A stretch of DNA of 64,000 nt from Nocardiopsis metallicus (GCF_014201115.1 NZ_JACHDO010000001.1:4712001-4776000), one strand, 5' to 3'. Counted from the stretch's first letter, positions 25,660-34,056 are shown. Notes: generated by a model from the sequence alone, not told the origin. Translations and numbers: made by a program.

Positions 25660-26352
25660 GTGGGACGGAACGAAGCAGGCGAACGCGAACCCCTGTCCCC
25701 GCAGCGCGTGGTCCGCGCCGCGGTGGGACTGGCAGACGAGAAGGGGGCGTCCGGCGTGACCATGCGGGCGGTCGCCGCCCGGCTGGACGTGAAGGCCATG
25801 TCCCTCTACAACCACGTGGCCGACAGGGATGCGCTCATGGACGGGATGATCGACGCGGTCTTCGCGGAAGCACCACCGCCGACCCCCCGGGCGGACTGGC
25901 GAGAGGCCATGCGCGAGAGGACCTCCTCACTACGGTCCGCCCTGCTCCGCCATCCATGGGCGATCGGCCTCCTCGATTCCCGCAAGAAGCCGGGCCCCAC
26001 CCTCCTGCGCCACCACGACGCCACGCTGGGAGCACTCCGAGAGGGCGGTTTCTCCGTCACGACCGCGGCACGAGTCGTCTCGGTGATCGACAGCTACCTC
26101 TACGGGTTCGTGCTCCAGGAGTCGAGCCTGCCCTTCGACGGGCCGGAGGAAATGAATCAGGTCGCGAACGGAGTATTGGAGAACTCACTCGCGGAGGGCC
26201 TGCCGAACCTCGCCGAACTCGTCCGCGCGCGGTCCCAGGAGACCGGATACGACTTCGACCGCGAGTTCGAGTACGGGCTGACCCTGCTGCTCGACGCCAT
26301 TCACGCCGATCGAGCCCGACAGGGTGGGTCAGCCCTTGAGAACGGGGACTGA
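25660..26352 (+). CDS. TetR/AcrR-family transcriptional repressor
   Basis: A 230-residue regulator starting at GTG with GAGGGG upstream. The N-terminal helix-turn-helix (residues about 14-60) is clear: VVRAAVGLADEKGASGVTMRAVAARL and VKAMSLYNHVADRDALMDG, the latter typical of tetracycline-repressor-like members. The C-terminal part matches TetR_C_1 (RHPWAIGLL, YGFVLQESSLPF). It probably represses itself and the divergent NAD(P)-binding/DUF418 operon via the twin palindromes. The ligand is unknown. Confidence 0.92.
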   Translation: MGRNEAGEREPLSPQRVVRAAVGLADEKGASGVTMRAVAARLDVKAMSLYNHVADRDALMDGMIDAVFAEAPPPTPRADWREAMRERTSSLRSALLRHPWAIGLLDSRKKPGPTLLRHHDATLGALREGGFSVTTAARVVSVIDSYLYGFVLQESSLPFDGPEEMNQVANGVLENSLAEGLPNLAELVRARSQETGYDFDREFEYGLTLLLDAIHADRARQGGSALENGD

Positions 26353-26571
26353 GGCAGCTCCCCGCAGGTCACCGGACCAGGGGCAAGGCATCCCCTTTCC
26401 CGCCGCTTGATGATTGCCGTCTGCGCTGCGCGCGTCGAGGGCTCCGCGTCAAGGTCGTCGCGTCGAGGGCTTCGCCCGCAGGGCGCTCCACCTTGACCCG
26501 CTTCGCTACGACGGCGGTGGGCGGCTGTCGGGAAAGTGGGGAGGTACGGTCGGGGTGGTGGACGCTCCCCC

Positions 26572-26619
26572 AGGGGCCCAGGGGCCCAGGGGCCCAGGGG
26601 CCCAGGGGCCCAGGGGCCC
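26572..26619. repeat. Tandem 8-bp repeat, six copies of AGGGGCCC
   Basis: Six exact copies of AGGGGCCC lie end to end in the left arm of the inverted repeat. The matching place in the right arm has only one GGGGCCC pair, so the array arose by slippage after the arms formed. Confidence 0.9.
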
Positions 26620-26810
26620 AACAGCAACTGCGCGGCCCTCGGCCGGTCCTCGCCCCGGGCCGGAGCCCAACGCCTGGCCGTGTCACGGCCGGTCACTGCC
26701 CCGGACGGAAAAGCGGCTGCGCAGGCGCCAGGCTCCCAAGGCCCGCGCGCATCGGATCGCGTGTCCCGGCCGGTCACCCGTACCAGCGAACACCACCAGC
26801 AGCCCACCAG

Positions 26811-26826
26811 CCCCCCCCCCCCCCCC
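26811..26826. repeat. Run of 16 cytosines
   Basis: A 16-base C homopolymer sits in the left arm of the inverted repeat. Such a tract is prone to slippage and to sequencing error, so its exact length should be treated with care. Confidence 0.9.
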
Positions 26827-26900
26827 GGGCCCGCCAGACCCCCGGGCACAGTTCCGGCCCCCTTTTCGAAGATGATCTTGCTACCAGGGGCAACTTCGGC

Positions 26901-27337
26901 GCCGAACTTGCTCCTGGTAGCAAGATCACCGGGAATGAAGGGGTTTCGGAAGCAACGGACCACCCCCAGACGCGGGTTACGGACACCCGGCTCGCCCGGG
27001 GCCGACACCACAGCGCTGAACCCCACCCTCACCACCGGCTGGCCCGATGGCACGCATGACCGGCCGCGACACGCGGCCCGATTCGCGCGGGGCGGGAGAC
27101 CGCTGCCTTCGCTGCCGCTTGTCCGTTCGGGCGAATGACCGGCCGCGACACGGCCAGGCGTTGCGCTCCGGCCTGGGGAAAGCACCGGCCGAAGGCCGCG
27201 CAGTCGCGGTTGCCGTTTGTGGTTGCCGTTGGGCCCCTTTAGGGGCCCGCCTGCCGCCCGACCACTCCTCCCCCGTTTCCCGATAGCCGCCCACCGCCGT
27301 CGTAGCGAAGCGAGTCAAGGTGGAGCGCCCGCAGCGA
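26901..27337. repeat. Right arm of the long inverted repeat (inner part)
   Basis: Reverse complement of the left arm with moderate divergence. It starts GCCGAACTTGCTCCTGGTAG and runs to the IS insertion point at 27337; the outer 60 bases of the arm continue after the IS at 29161-29220. Together the arms span roughly 500 bases each. The structure could fold into a very long hairpin. Confidence 0.75.
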
Positions 27338-29150
27338 CAATGCCGTTTAGTTAGCGCTTCAGGCCAGATGTCAAGCCTGTAACACCACCCGCAACCACCC
27401 AGCACAAAGAACGGGACCTCCGATAGAAGCAGGAAATCGACCAAGATCCACCTGCGCCCGGAGGCCCCGTTGCCCGACCAGTATGCCACCACCACAACCT
27501 CTGCCACCCGCACGATCACCGTGGCCGCTGGAATCTACGCCCCCGGCCACCTGGGCGAGCTCACCCGCTACCTCCCCTTCGACCTCATCGACGCCGCCCT
27601 GGAACACACCCGCACCCAGCAACAACGACTACGCCGCCTGCCCTCACGGGTCGGCGTCTACTTCGTGCTCGCCCTCACCCTGTTCCCCCACCTGGGATAC
27701 GCCCGCGTCTGGGACACCCTCGTCGCAGGCCTGCACGGCCTACCCGTGCCCCGCCCCAGCCAATCCGCCCTCAGCCACCTACGCCGACGTTTGGGAGCCG
27801 GCCCGTTCAAAACCCTCTTCGAGACCCTCGCGGTTCCTTTGGCCCAACCCGCGACCCCCGGCACCCGCTACCGGCACTGGCGCACCGTGGCCTTTGACGC
27901 CTGCCACTCGATCAAAGCCCCTGACAGCGAACGCAACCTCACCTGGCTCCGCAAAATCCACTACCAGCAAGGCGTGGAAGGCTACCCCCGCCTGCAGATC
28001 ACCACCCTGTGCGAGACCGGCACCCGCTCCCTGCTGGGAGCCACCCTGACCCGAGCCCCCAGCGGCGAACCCGACCAGGCCCGCCCCCTGCTGGGCCTGC
28101 TCACCCCCCAGATGCTGGTCCTGGCCGACCAGGCCTACCAAGGCAACACCTTCCTGGGCGAGCTCGCCACCACCGGAGCCCAACTCCTGATCCGTTTGCA
28201 CCCACGCCGCCGCCCCCGGGTGGAAACCCTGCTACCGGACGGCTCCTACCTCACCCACCTGGACGGGCTCAAACTCCGCGTCATCGAAGCCCGCATCACC
28301 GCCACCACCCAGGACGGGCAGCAGGCCAGGGGCGTGTACCGGCTGGCCACCACCCTGCTCGACCACCGCACCGACCCCGCCCCACAGCTGCTGGCCCTCT
28401 ACCACGAACGCTGGGAGATCGAATCGGCCTTCTACTCCCTGCGCCATACCCTGCTGCACCGTCGCGTGTTGCGCTCCCAGGACCCGGTCGGCCTGGAGCA
28501 GGAGGTGTGGGCCCTGTTGGCGCTCTACCAAGCGCTGCGCATGGCCATGGTCGAGGCGGTGGAGTCCCGGCCGGGCACCCACGCCGATCGGGCTGGGTTC
28601 ACCACTGCCCTGAACACCGCCCGATGTCAGGTCATCACTGCCCAGCAGGTGCTGCCCGACGATGACGATCCCGGCCGGGGCGGAAGCATCGTTCAGGCGG
28701 TGTTGGACAACCTGCTCCCGGCCCGCCGTGCTCGGATCAGCGCGCGCAAGGTCAAGTGTCCTCAGTTGCGTTACGGCTACGCCGATCCCGAGCGGCCGCT
28801 CGCCACCCACCAGGTGCAGAAAGTGGAGTTGGAGATCTTGGCCCCTGCGCCTGGGGCCGTGGTGGGCCCCAAACAGTCCGCAGCTCAACCGCTGGCACCT
28901 GGAATCCGCCCTGGTGGGTCCAAGGAGCGCACGATGCGCCTGTTGGGTTCTGGTCCAGACCGAGGTTGGAGCCCGATCGAGGTGGCTCGGGCTTTGGGTT
29001 ATCCCCATTACCGGAGTCTGGCCACGCAGATGGGCGTGTGGGTCCAGGAAGGGTTCCTGCAACGGATCGCTCGAGGCCGTTACACCCTGGCGCCACGGTG
29101 GGCGAGTTCGGGGTTGACAGCTCAGCCTGTCCCTTAACTAAACGGCATTG
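27338..29150 (+). mobile_element. Intact IS4-type insertion sequence with 10-bp target duplication
   Basis: An 1,813-bp element. The ends are 16-bp perfect inverted repeats CAATGCCGTTTAGTTA (27338-27353, and its complement at 29135-29150). The 10-bp sequence CCCGCAGCGA occurs directly on both sides (27328-27337 and 29151-29160), a target-site duplication in the usual IS4 range. The transposase frame is open from end to end, and its TAA lies inside the right repeat. The element sits within the outer right arm of the long inverted repeat, so it is younger than that structure. Confidence 0.93.
27470..29137 (+). CDS. IS4-family transposase
   Basis: A 555-residue DDE transposase with TTG start behind a GGAGG ribosome site. 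The N-terminal 110 residues match the IS4 transposase N-terminal domain (VGVYFVLALTLFPHLGYARVWDTLV). The catalytic domain has VAFDACHS (first Asp), VLADQAYQG (second Asp) and the IS4 signature YHERWEIESAFYSLR with the catalytic Glu. The C-terminal 130 residues carry an extra helical region. All parts are intact, so the element may still be mobile. It cuts and pastes the element by its own terminal repeats. Confidence 0.94.
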   Translation: MPDQYATTTTSATRTITVAAGIYAPGHLGELTRYLPFDLIDAALEHTRTQQQRLRRLPSRVGVYFVLALTLFPHLGYARVWDTLVAGLHGLPVPRPSQSALSHLRRRLGAGPFKTLFETLAVPLAQPATPGTRYRHWRTVAFDACHSIKAPDSERNLTWLRKIHYQQGVEGYPRLQITTLCETGTRSLLGATLTRAPSGEPDQARPLLGLLTPQMLVLADQAYQGNTFLGELATTGAQLLIRLHPRRRPRVETLLPDGSYLTHLDGLKLRVIEARITATTQDGQQARGVYRLATTLLDHRTDPAPQLLALYHERWEIESAFYSLRHTLLHRRVLRSQDPVGLEQEVWALLALYQALRMAMVEAVESRPGTHADRAGFTTALNTARCQVITAQQVLPDDDDPGRGGSIVQAVLDNLLPARRARISARKVKCPQLRYGYADPERPLATHQVQKVELEILAPAPGAVVGPKQSAAQPLAPGIRPGGSKERTMRLLGSGPDRGWSPIEVARALGYPHYRSLATQMGVWVQEGFLQRIARGRYTLAPRWASSGLTAQPVP

Positions 29151-29296
29151 CCCGCAGCGAAGCGAGGACGTACGACCTTGACGCGCGCAGCGTAGACGGC
29201 CACCATCAAGCGGCGGGAAACGGGGGAACCCGCACACAGCACAGAGAACAGCCCAGCCGGGACACGAGGATCGGATCACGCCAGTACGCCGGTTCA

Positions 29297-29356
29297 CCGA
29301 TCCACCAGTCCACCAGTCCACCACTCCGCCGGTCCGCCAGTCCAACGGTTCACCGG
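29297..29356. repeat. Degenerate 9-bp tandem repeat
   Basis: Consecutive variants of CCACCAGTC/CCGCCAGTC fill this stretch (for example TCCACCAGTCCACCAGTCC). The copies diverge toward the right. It lies outside any supported gene. Confidence 0.7.
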
Positions 29357-29663
29357 GCCGCCAGCCCGCGCCGACAGGGAGAGCGAGAGCCCCGCTGATG
29401 TTGGCTGCTGTGGCTTGTTCTTGGGCATGCCGAAGCGGGCGGAAACGAAGCATCCCCCTACTCGACAGGAACACACCGGGCAGGGGCAGCGCGACCTTGG
29501 AGGCGGCTGCCTGTGGATAACTCCTCACGCCCTCACCCTGAGGCGACCGACCAACCGCAACGTACCCACTCTCCACCCCGGCCCCGGCCTGAAACCCGCC
29601 CGCGGCCTGAAACCCAACCCCGGCTCCGGCCCCGGCCCCGGCCCCGGTCCCGGTCCCGGTCTC

Positions 29664-29687
29664 GGGCCCGCTCGCGGAAGCGGGCCC
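29664..29687. terminator. Hairpin terminator of coaA
   Basis: GGGCCCGCT (29664-29672) and AGCGGGCCC (29679-29687) form a perfect 9-bp stem with a 6-base loop, 2 bases past the coaA stop codon. Confidence 0.7.
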
Positions 29688-29689
29688 GC

Positions 29690-30646
29690 TCAGGTCTTGC
29701 GGAGGCGGACACGGCTGACTCGGTGGTCGTCGCCCTTGAAGAGGACCAGGGTGGCGCGGCCGCGAGTGGGGCGGATGTTCTCCACCAGGTTGACCTCGTT
29801 GATGGTGCGCCAGGTGTTGGCGGCGAACTCCAGGGCTTCGTTCTCCTCGATGGTGGTCGCCATGTGGTGGAAGTAGGAGCGGGGGTCGGAGAAGGCGGTG
29901 CGGCGGAGTTCGCGGAAGCGTTCGAGGTACCAGCTGCGGATGTTCTCGACCTTGGCGTCCACGTAGATGGAGTAGTCGAAGAAGTCGGCGACGGCCAGGC
30001 GGCCGGCTGTGGCGGGCTGGAGGACGTTGATGCCCTCGACGATGAGGATGTCCGGGCGGTGCACGGTCTGGCGTTCGCCGGGGACGACGTCGTAGTGCAG
30101 GTGGGAGTAGACGGGGATGTCCAGGCGGTCCGCCCCGGCCTTCATCTCGGAGACGAAGCGGACGAGCGCGCGACGGTCGTAGCTCTCCGGGAATCCCTTG
30201 CGGCGCATGAGGCCGCGGGACTGGAGCACAGCGTTCGGGTAGAGGAAGTTGTCCGTACTGACCAGCTCGACGTCCGGGTGGTTGGGCCACTGGGCGAGCA
30301 GGGAGCGCAGTAGACGGGCCGTGGTGGACTTGCCCACGGCGACGCTGCCCGCCACACCGATGATGAACGGCGAGGGCCGGTCGGACTCGCCGAGGAAGGC
30401 GCGCACCGCGGCGTGCCGCTGCTGGGTGGCGCCCACGTGCAGGTTGAGCAGCCGGGACAGGGGCAGGTAGATGTCGCGCACCTCGTCGAGGGAGGTGGGG
30501 TCGTTGGTGCCCCGCAGGTCGCTGAGGTCGGCCTCGGTCAAGGACAGGGGCGTGGAGGACCGGAGGGCGGCCCAGGCCGCGCGGTCCAGTTCCACGTACG
30601 GCGAGGAGAAGCCGTTCTTCGTCGCGTGAGACACGGTTGACCACAC
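29690..30646 (-). CDS. coaA: Type I pantothenate kinase
   Basis: A 318-residue enzyme, normal length for CoaA, which phosphorylates pantothenate in the first step of coenzyme A synthesis. The P-loop is FIIGVAGSVAVGKSTTARLL (about residue 95); other conserved blocks are STDNFLYPNAVL, RRKGFPESYD, VYSHLHYDVVPGE, EGINVLQ and the YFDYSIYVDA-like segment. The longest frame starts at GTG 30646; a second GTG at 30634 is equally plausible and neither has a strong ribosome site. It is divergent from glmS, with 281 bases between. CoaA is regulated mainly by CoA feedback. Confidence 0.96.
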   Translation of the reverse strand: MWSTVSHATKNGFSSPYVELDRAAWAALRSSTPLSLTEADLSDLRGTNDPTSLDEVRDIYLPLSRLLNLHVGATQQRHAAVRAFLGESDRPSPFIIGVAGSVAVGKSTTARLLRSLLAQWPNHPDVELVSTDNFLYPNAVLQSRGLMRRKGFPESYDRRALVRFVSEMKAGADRLDIPVYSHLHYDVVPGERQTVHRPDILIVEGINVLQPATAGRLAVADFFDYSIYVDAKVENIRSWYLERFRELRRTAFSDPRSYFHHMATTIEENEALEFAANTWRTINEVNLVENIRPTRGRATLVLFKGDDHRVSRVRLRKT

Positions 30647-30837
30647 TAGACGAGCCGCTCCCCCACTCCGGGCAGCCGGTCCCCCCCTTGTCCGACCTGG
30701 GACTGGAACGTGCCCGAAACCACACGTTCACCCCGCCGACGCGAAAGGTTTTTTGGCCGGGTTCGGACGGCCGGAACCGGTTCCACTCAGAGACCGGTCC
30801 ACCCCTCCCACCTGCGTGGTCTACCTTCAATACACCA

Positions 30838-30853
30838 AATGGTCTATACCGTT
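30838..30853. promoter_or_regulatory. DasR-like (dre) site upstream of glmS
   Basis: AATGGTCTATACCGTT matches 12 of 16 positions of the streptomycete dre consensus. It lies 75-90 bases upstream of the glmS start. A weaker partial match (GTGGTCTACC) lies nearby at 30816-30825. The assignment is by sequence match only. Confidence 0.55.
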
Positions 30854-30866
30854 ACCTGCGAAAACG

Positions 30867-30888
30867 ACCAGTGGTATGCACCACTGGT
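30867..30888. promoter_or_regulatory. 22-bp perfect palindrome, DasR-like, upstream of glmS
   Basis: ACCAGTGGT (30867-30875), spacer ATGC, ACCACTGGT (30880-30888) form a perfect palindrome 39-60 bases upstream of the glmS start. The central 16 bases (AGTGGTATGCACCACT) have the dre outer arms but a different middle. Being closest to the gene, this could be the main operator. Confidence 0.6.
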
Positions 30889-30927
30889 TGGTCGATTCCG
30901 GACATCTTTTCGCTTACGCTGGCGGCC

Positions 30928-32781
30928 ATGTGCGGAATCGTTGGCTACGTCGGGCCGCAACCGGCGCTTGAGGTTGTCGTGGACGGCCTCGCAAGGTTGG
31001 AGTACCGCGGATATGACTCCGCGGGTGTCGCTGTGCTGGGTGAGGGATCCCTGCGCTCCGAGAAGAGAGCGGGCAAGCTCGCCAACCTGCGCCAGGCCCT
31101 GGAAGAGCGCCCTATCGAGGGTGAGGGTGCGGGAATCGGCCACACCCGTTGGGCCACGCACGGTGCGCCCAACGACGTGAACGCCCACCCCCACGTCGAC
31201 AACGACAACAGGGTGGCGATCGTCCACAACGGCATCATCGAGAACTTCGCCTCACTCCGCCTGGAGCTGGAGGAGCAGGGCTGCAAGTTCCTGTCCGAGA
31301 CCGACACCGAGGTCGCCTCCCACCTGCTCAACAAGGAGCTGGAGCGGCGTGGCGACGGTGACCTCCCCGGGGCCATGCGCTCCGTGTGCAAGCGCCTGGA
31401 GGGCGCCTTCACGCTGGTCGCCATCTCCAACGACGACCCCGAGCTGGTCGTCGCGGCCCGCCGCAACTCCCCGCTGGTCGTCGGCCGCGGCGAGGGCGAG
31501 AACTTCCTGGCCAGCGACGTGGCGGCGTTCATCGCCCACACCCGCGAAGCGGTCGAGCTGGGCCAGGACCAGGTCGTGGAGCTGCGCGCCGACTCCGTGG
31601 TCGTCACCGACTACGACGGCAACCCCGTGGACGTGCACGAGTACCACGTCGACTGGGACGCCTCCGCCGCGGAGAAGGACGGCTTCGACTACTTCATGCT
31701 CAAGGAGATCGTCGAGCAGCCCAAGGCTGTCGCCGACACCCTCCTGGGCCGGGTCTCCGCCGACGGCCAGCTCACCCTGGACGAGATGCGGTTGACCCCC
31801 GCCGAGCTGCGGTCGGTCGAGAAGATCGCGATCATCGCGTGCGGCACGTCCTACCACGCGGGCCTGATCGCCAAGTACGCGATCGAGCACTGGTGCCGGA
31901 TCCCCTGCGAGGTGGAGGTCGCCAGCGAGTTCCGCTACCGCGACCCGATCCTGGACCAGCAGACCCTGGTGATCGCCATCTCCCAGTCCGGCGAGAGCAT
32001 GGACACCCTGATGGCGGTCCGCTACGCCCGCGAGCAGCGCGCCCGTGTGCTGGCGATCTGCAACGTCAACGGGTCCACCATCCCGCGTGAGTCCGACGGC
32101 GTGCTGTACACGCACGCCGGCCCGGAGGTCGGGGTGGCCGCCACCAAGACCTTCCTCACCCAGCTGGCCGCCTGCTACCTGATCGGCCTGTACCTGGCCC
32201 AGGTGCGCGGGATGAAGTTCGGCGACGAGATCAACGCCGTGATCGCGCAGCTGGCCACCATGCCCGAGCAGATCGAGAAGGTCCTGGACACGGTGGAGCC
32301 GGTCCGGGAGCTGGCCCACTCGCTGGCCGACGCCGACACCGTGCTGTTCCTCGGCCGCCACGTGGGTTACCCGGTGGCGATGGAGGGCGCGCTCAAGCTC
32401 AAGGAGCTGGCGTACATGCACGCCGAGGCGTTCGCCGCCGGTGAGCTCAAGCACGGCCCGATCGCGCTGATCGAGGACGGTCTGCCGGTGGTCGTCGTGG
32501 TGCCCTCGCCCAAGGGGCGCAGCGTGCTGCACGACAAGATCGTGTCGAACATCCAGGAGGTGCGCGCCCGCGGCGCCCGCACCATCGTGATCGCCGAGGA
32601 GGGCGACGAGTCGGTGCGCCCGTACTCGGACGTGCTCATCGAGATCCCGGCGGTGCCGACCCTGCTGCAGCCGATCGTCTCGACGATCCCCATGCAGGTG
32701 TTCGCGTGCGAGCTGGCCCTGGCCAAGGGCAATGACGTCGACCAGCCCCGCAACCTCGCCAAGAGCGTGACCGTGGAGTAG
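30928..32781 (+). CDS. glmS: Glutamine-fructose-6-phosphate aminotransferase
   Basis: A 617-residue enzyme of normal length. The start is fixed by the conserved MCGIVGYVG, whose Cys becomes the N-terminal nucleophile of the glutaminase domain (residues 1-230). The synthase half has two SIS domains: CGTSYHAG (about 305), SQSGESMDT (about 350), then FLGRHVGYPVAMEGALKLKE (about 475) and a conserved C-terminal LAKSVTVE. It makes glucosamine 6-phosphate from fructose 6-phosphate and glutamine for peptidoglycan. Three DasR-like sites upstream fit known amino-sugar feedback by that repressor. Confidence 0.98.
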   Translation: MCGIVGYVGPQPALEVVVDGLARLEYRGYDSAGVAVLGEGSLRSEKRAGKLANLRQALEERPIEGEGAGIGHTRWATHGAPNDVNAHPHVDNDNRVAIVHNGIIENFASLRLELEEQGCKFLSETDTEVASHLLNKELERRGDGDLPGAMRSVCKRLEGAFTLVAISNDDPELVVAARRNSPLVVGRGEGENFLASDVAAFIAHTREAVELGQDQVVELRADSVVVTDYDGNPVDVHEYHVDWDASAAEKDGFDYFMLKEIVEQPKAVADTLLGRVSADGQLTLDEMRLTPAELRSVEKIAIIACGTSYHAGLIAKYAIEHWCRIPCEVEVASEFRYRDPILDQQTLVIAISQSGESMDTLMAVRYAREQRARVLAICNVNGSTIPRESDGVLYTHAGPEVGVAATKTFLTQLAACYLIGLYLAQVRGMKFGDEINAVIAQLATMPEQIEKVLDTVEPVRELAHSLADADTVLFLGRHVGYPVAMEGALKLKELAYMHAEAFAAGELKHGPIALIEDGLPVVVVVPSPKGRSVLHDKIVSNIQEVRARGARTIVIAEEGDESVRPYSDVLIEIPAVPTLLQPIVSTIPMQVFACELALAKGNDVDQPRNLAKSVTVE

Positions 32782-32805
32782 GTCGGGACACGTTCCCTCG
32801 GTGAG

Positions 32806-32849
32806 CGGGGCGTGCTGTGCGGGAGTCGAACCCCGGACGGCGCGCCCCG
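32806..32849. terminator. Hairpin after glmS with tRNA T-arm-like core
   Basis: CGGGGCG (32806-32812) pairs with CGCCCCG (32843-32849) around 30 bases that include GGGAGTCGAACCCC, which on the minus strand resembles a tRNA T-arm (GGTTCGACTCCC). The stem lies 25 bases past the glmS stop and so may be its terminator. The insert does not fit tRNA spacing. Confidence 0.45.
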
Positions 32850-32899
32850 TTCGCGTTCGCGGAGCGCACGGCCCTCGGTGGTGTGCGGTCCCAGGCGGC

Positions 32900-33259
32900 T
32901 CAGTGCATCGCGTGGGCGGTGTGGCTGGCGCGGGCCGTCTCGGCGTCGGCGTGGGTGGGTAGTAACCCGTGCAGGTCGAGGACGTCCAGGATCCGGCGCA
33001 GCTGCCGAGGCGGGCTCGCGACCAGGAGGTGGTGCTGGGCTCCGGCGGCGACCCGGAGCGCGCCCACCAGGGCGTTGACCCCAGAAGCGTCGATGAAGTC
33101 CACCGCGGTCAGGTCGACGACCGTACAGTTCTCGACCACGGCCGAAGCCAGGCTGGCGTACACGCCCTCGGCGGTGGCGATGTCGATCTCGCCCTTCAGG
33201 TACACGACGGACATGCCGTCGCACCGGAAGCGCTCCTGGTCCGGATCCAGTACGGCCAC
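32900..33259 (-). CDS. STAS-domain anti-sigma factor antagonist
   Basis: A 119-residue single-domain protein starting at GTG. The STAS fold is evident: VVYLKGEIDIATAEGVYASLASAV, then VVDLTAVDFIDASGVNALVGA, with the phosphorylatable Ser in D-A-S-G. Such SpoIIAA/RsbV-like proteins bind a kinase anti-sigma factor when dephosphorylated, freeing a sigma factor. An anti-sigma-like HATPase protein is encoded nearby (33405-33956), but on its own promoter with 145 bases between. The partner is therefore likely but not proven. Confidence 0.9.
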   Translation of the reverse strand: MAVLDPDQERFRCDGMSVVYLKGEIDIATAEGVYASLASAVVENCTVVDLTAVDFIDASGVNALVGALRVAAGAQHHLLVASPPRQLRRILDVLDLHGLLPTHADAETARASHTAHAMH

Positions 33260-33404
33260 GCCTTACTCCCGTGTTCGGGGCCGGTGGTTTCTTACCGCCG
33301 TCGGTCAAATACCGACATGCATTGACAGCCTACTCGGACTGCCAGGCGGCACCACTCCCCCGAAGCACGGGTGCTGTCCGTTCCCTGCGGGGCACGGGTC
33401 ACCG

Positions 33405-33956
33405 TCAGAGCAGATCAGAACCGCACATCGCCCAGACGACCTTTCCGTTCCCCTCCAGGGGATTCCAGCCCCATTCACGGCTGAAGGCCGAGATCAGTCC
33501 GAGCCCGCGTCCGGACTCAGCGAAATGGTGTGCTTCGACCTGTACCGGGCCGTGCGGGCTGGGGTCGGCGACCATGCACACCACGGCGTCGTGCTCGGGC
33601 AACGACCTGAGCTGGAGGGCGACCCGGGTCAGCGCGGGGAGGTCGTCGGCGACCGCGTGCCTGCAGGCGTTCCCGACCAGTTCGGAGATGATCAGCCGCA
33701 GGTTCTCCGCCACTTCCGGCATCCCCCAGGCGGACAGGCTCGCGACACCGAACTCACGCGCCGACCGGACCGAGTCCGGCACAGCCCCGTAGGCGGCGGC
33801 AGCGGCGCCGGGTGTACGCGCGCTCTCGCCGATCCCGAGCCGACCGAGCGACGGGTCCCACCACCCGCACCGTGTCCTCTCCGGGGACCGCACACGGGAA
33901 GGGTGGTCCCAGGATGCCCCGGCGTCCAGCTCCGAGGGCATCAGCTCTGCGTTCAT
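33405..33956 (-). CDS. HATPase anti-sigma/regulatory protein (RsbW-like)
   Basis: A 183-residue protein with ATG start. From about residue 85 it is a GHKL ATPase of the serine-kinase type: N-box ELVGNACRHA, D-x-S (VADPSPHGP) and the G2 box SGRGLGLI, with a typical C-terminal strand FSREWGWNP. Single-domain proteins of this kind are very common next to XRE/DUF397 pairs in filamentous actinomycetes. The divergent XRE gene and the DUF397 gene, which share an operator-like element, suggest that this protein belongs to the same regulatory set. Confidence 0.85.
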   Translation of the reverse strand: MNAELMPSELDAGASWDHPSRVRSPERTRCGWWDPSLGRLGIGESARTPGAAAAAYGAVPDSVRSAREFGVASLSAWGMPEVAENLRLIISELVGNACRHAVADDLPALTRVALQLRSLPEHDAVVCMVADPSPHGPVQVEAHHFAESGRGLGLISAFSREWGWNPLEGNGKVVWAMCGSDLL

Positions 33957-34025
33957 CACGGTCCTCACGAGTGATGTCGGTTCGCGCGTCCGGCGTCCGC
34001 CGCGCCCTGCCCCACGCACGTGTTC

Positions 34026-34056
34026 CTTACATACGCAAGCCACAGATGCACGTGCA
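34026..34056. promoter_or_regulatory. Shared element, copy 1 (XRE/HATPase divergent promoter)
   Basis: CTTACATACGCAAGCC, then ACAG and the palindrome-containing ATGCACGTGCA lie in the divergent region between the HATPase gene and the XRE gene. A second copy with the same order and nearly the same spacing is found upstream of DUF397 at 35416-35446. The core TGCACGTGCA is palindromic. Confidence 0.6.

Larger units (their letters stand above)
26396..26900. repeat. Left arm of a long imperfect inverted repeat
   Basis: This arm runs from TTTCCCGCCGCTTGATG at 26396 to the symmetry centre at 26900/26901. Its parts reappear in reverse complement, in reverse order, on the other side: the innermost 26 bases (from ATCTTGCTACCAGG) match with two mismatches; the segment at 26634-26720 matches 27122-27212; the segment at 26484-26541 matches about 27262-27330; the outer 60 bases match 29161-29220 beyond the IS. 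The left arm has its own expansions (six AGGGGCCC units and a 16-C run). No gene is apparent in it. Confidence 0.75.
29138..29689. other. Gap between the IS and coaA with repeats
   Basis: This holds the right IS end, the outer 60 bases of the long inverted repeat (29161-29220), a 9-bp-unit repeat zone (29297-29356, variants of CCACCAGTC), a C/G-rich hexamer zone (29580-29663, variants of CCCCGG) and a terminator. No gene is supported in it. Confidence 0.6.

Noticed and set aside
30816..30825. Third dre site upstream of glmS (GTGGTCTACC)
   Set aside because: Only the left half matches the consensus, so it was mentioned but not listed as a site of its own.
28752..30830. 692-codon minus-strand frame across the IS and coaA
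   Set aside because: It crosses an intact IS, terminator and repeats and has no consistent domain.
32817..32845. Possible tRNA gene on the minus strand
   Set aside because: The GGTTCGA core is present, but the stem beside it does not pair correctly and there is no room for D and anticodon arms. Treated as a hairpin only.
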